Origin: Flavobacteriaceae bacterium
Lineage (GTDB): Bacteria; Bacteroidota; Bacteroidia; Flavobacteriales; Flavobacteriaceae
Assembly: GCA_016763215.1 (NCBI GenBank)
Contig: JAESUF010000053.1
Span: forward strand, 1-7,280
Direction of reading: 5' to 3'
DNA: 7,280 nt
Shown one piece after another: positions 6,721 through 7,280 of this stretch (within the stretch, counting starts at the first letter, position 1; each line of letters opens with the position of its first letter). The notes beneath the pieces are model-generated. The model searched no databases. It was not told the DNA's origin and saw only the letters and a program-made list of their open reading frames with translations. The position numbers and the translations under genes are program-made.

Positions 6721-7280
6721 TTGTTAGACTTTGTCTCAAATAAAAAGTTATTATTTATTGCTATACACATAGTAATAGGCTTCTTTTCGACGCTTAATTT
6801 TTTTCCAACTCCATTTGGGTTTTTGGCCGTTGGAGTTAGTGTTCTTCTTGTGCTTTTTTCAGGAAATAAAAAAGAAGAGGCATTTATTATAGCAAGCTAT
6901 GTTGTTGGTCTTGAGGTGTTTTTGAGAATGATTAAAGGAGCTCCTTTATTTGAGGTTGGAAAATATACTGTGATTGTGTTATTGCTCATTGGTTTAGTTA
7001 GTGGTCAAACAAAACAAAAGCTCACATTAACTTACCCTATATATTTAATGCTCTTGCTTTTAGGGATTGTATTCACTAGTGTTCCAGCTGGTGAATCTAT
7101 AAGAAGAGCCGTTGCTTTTAATTTAAGCGGCCCATTTGCATTAGGAATATGTGCCATTTATTTCTACAAGAGAAGAGTGACCTTAAAAGAGGTTTATGAT
7201 GCTCTTTTCTTTTTCTTGTTACCTATATTTTCTATGGTGACATTCATGTATTTTAGAACACCAGATTTTAGTGAAATAGC
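6721..7280 (+). CDS. Multi-spanning membrane protein, probable O-antigen polymerase/ligase (5' part)
   Basis: The frame is open from after TAA 6712-6714 to the window end, giving 186 codons from TTG 6721; the rest lies outside. The first in-frame ATG is about 70 codons in, after two or more membrane helices, so TTG 6721 (peptide MLDFVSNKKLLFIAI) is the only reasonable usual-type start. The product is strongly hydrophobic. Helices are visible at about residues 10-29, 33-46, 52-67, 82-96, 108-122, 130-147 and 160-177, separated by short charged loops such as SGNKKEE, RMIKGAPLFEVGK and YKRRVTLKE. This layout, with a 'GKY' followed by a hydrophobic helix, fits Wzy/WaaL-type O-antigen polymerase or ligase proteins of Bacteroidota, as does its position at the end of a glycosyltransferase run. 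The large periplasmic loop expected of that family is not yet reached, so a flippase or another polytopic protein cannot be excluded. Confidence 0.65.
   Translation, partial: MLDFVSNKKLLFIAIHIVIGFFSTLNFFPTPFGFLAVGVSVLLVLFSGNKKEEAFIIASYVVGLEVFLRMIKGAPLFEVGKYTVIVLLLIGLVSGQTKQKLTLTYPIYLMLLLLGIVFTSVPAGESIRRAVAFNLSGPFALGICAIYFYKRRVTLKEVYDALFFFLLPIFSMVTFMYFRTPDFSEI

Overview
The window is one strand of a surface-polysaccharide (O-antigen, capsule or exopolysaccharide) biosynthesis operon. All genes are on the + strand and packed end to end. The DNA is visibly AT-rich, coding sequence uses AGA/AAA/TTA-type codons heavily, and starts lack clear Shine-Dalgarno sequences. The proteins resemble those of Bacteroidota, probably a flavobacterium-like organism. 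That placement is inferred from composition and protein style, since no marker gene is present.

Layout, left to right: (1) the 3' end of a family-2 glycosyltransferase of the polyprenyl-phosphate-sugar synthase (DPM1-like) type, 1-535; (2) a multi-spanning GT-C/GT39-like membrane protein, 537-2003; (3) a soluble GT-B-like transferase related to the CDP-glycerol/capsule transferase group, 1996-3387; (4) a family-2 glycosyltransferase, 3377-4387; (5) a 31-codon small ORF that overlaps both neighbours, 4371-4466; (6) a family-4 glycosyltransferase split by an in-frame TGA, 4466-5578; (7) an intact family-4 glycosyltransferase starting with TTG directly after the previous stop codon, 5579-6652; (8) the 5' part of a multi-spanning membrane protein, probably an O-antigen polymerase/ligase (Wzy/WaaL-like), 6721 to the window end. 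The longest stretch without a called gene is 68 bases (6653-6720). I see no tRNA, rRNA, CRISPR, insertion sequence or convincing terminator.

Proposed joint role (inference): the cytoplasmic GT2, GT-B and GT4 enzymes build a lipid-linked oligosaccharide repeat unit. The first GT2 would load a sugar onto polyprenyl phosphate for the adjacent GT-C protein to transfer on the outer face of the inner membrane. The last membrane protein would polymerise or ligate the flipped units. The flippase (Wzx) and initiating transferase are not in the window.

The most notable point is the GT4 gene at 4466-5578. Its N- and C-terminal domains lie in one reading frame and both look intact, including the E-X7-E motif, but a single TGA at 5057-5059 falls at the interdomain linker. 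It is best read as a recent nonsense mutation or a sequence error; a functional split or readthrough is less likely. I found no clear evidence of a wholly new biological system.
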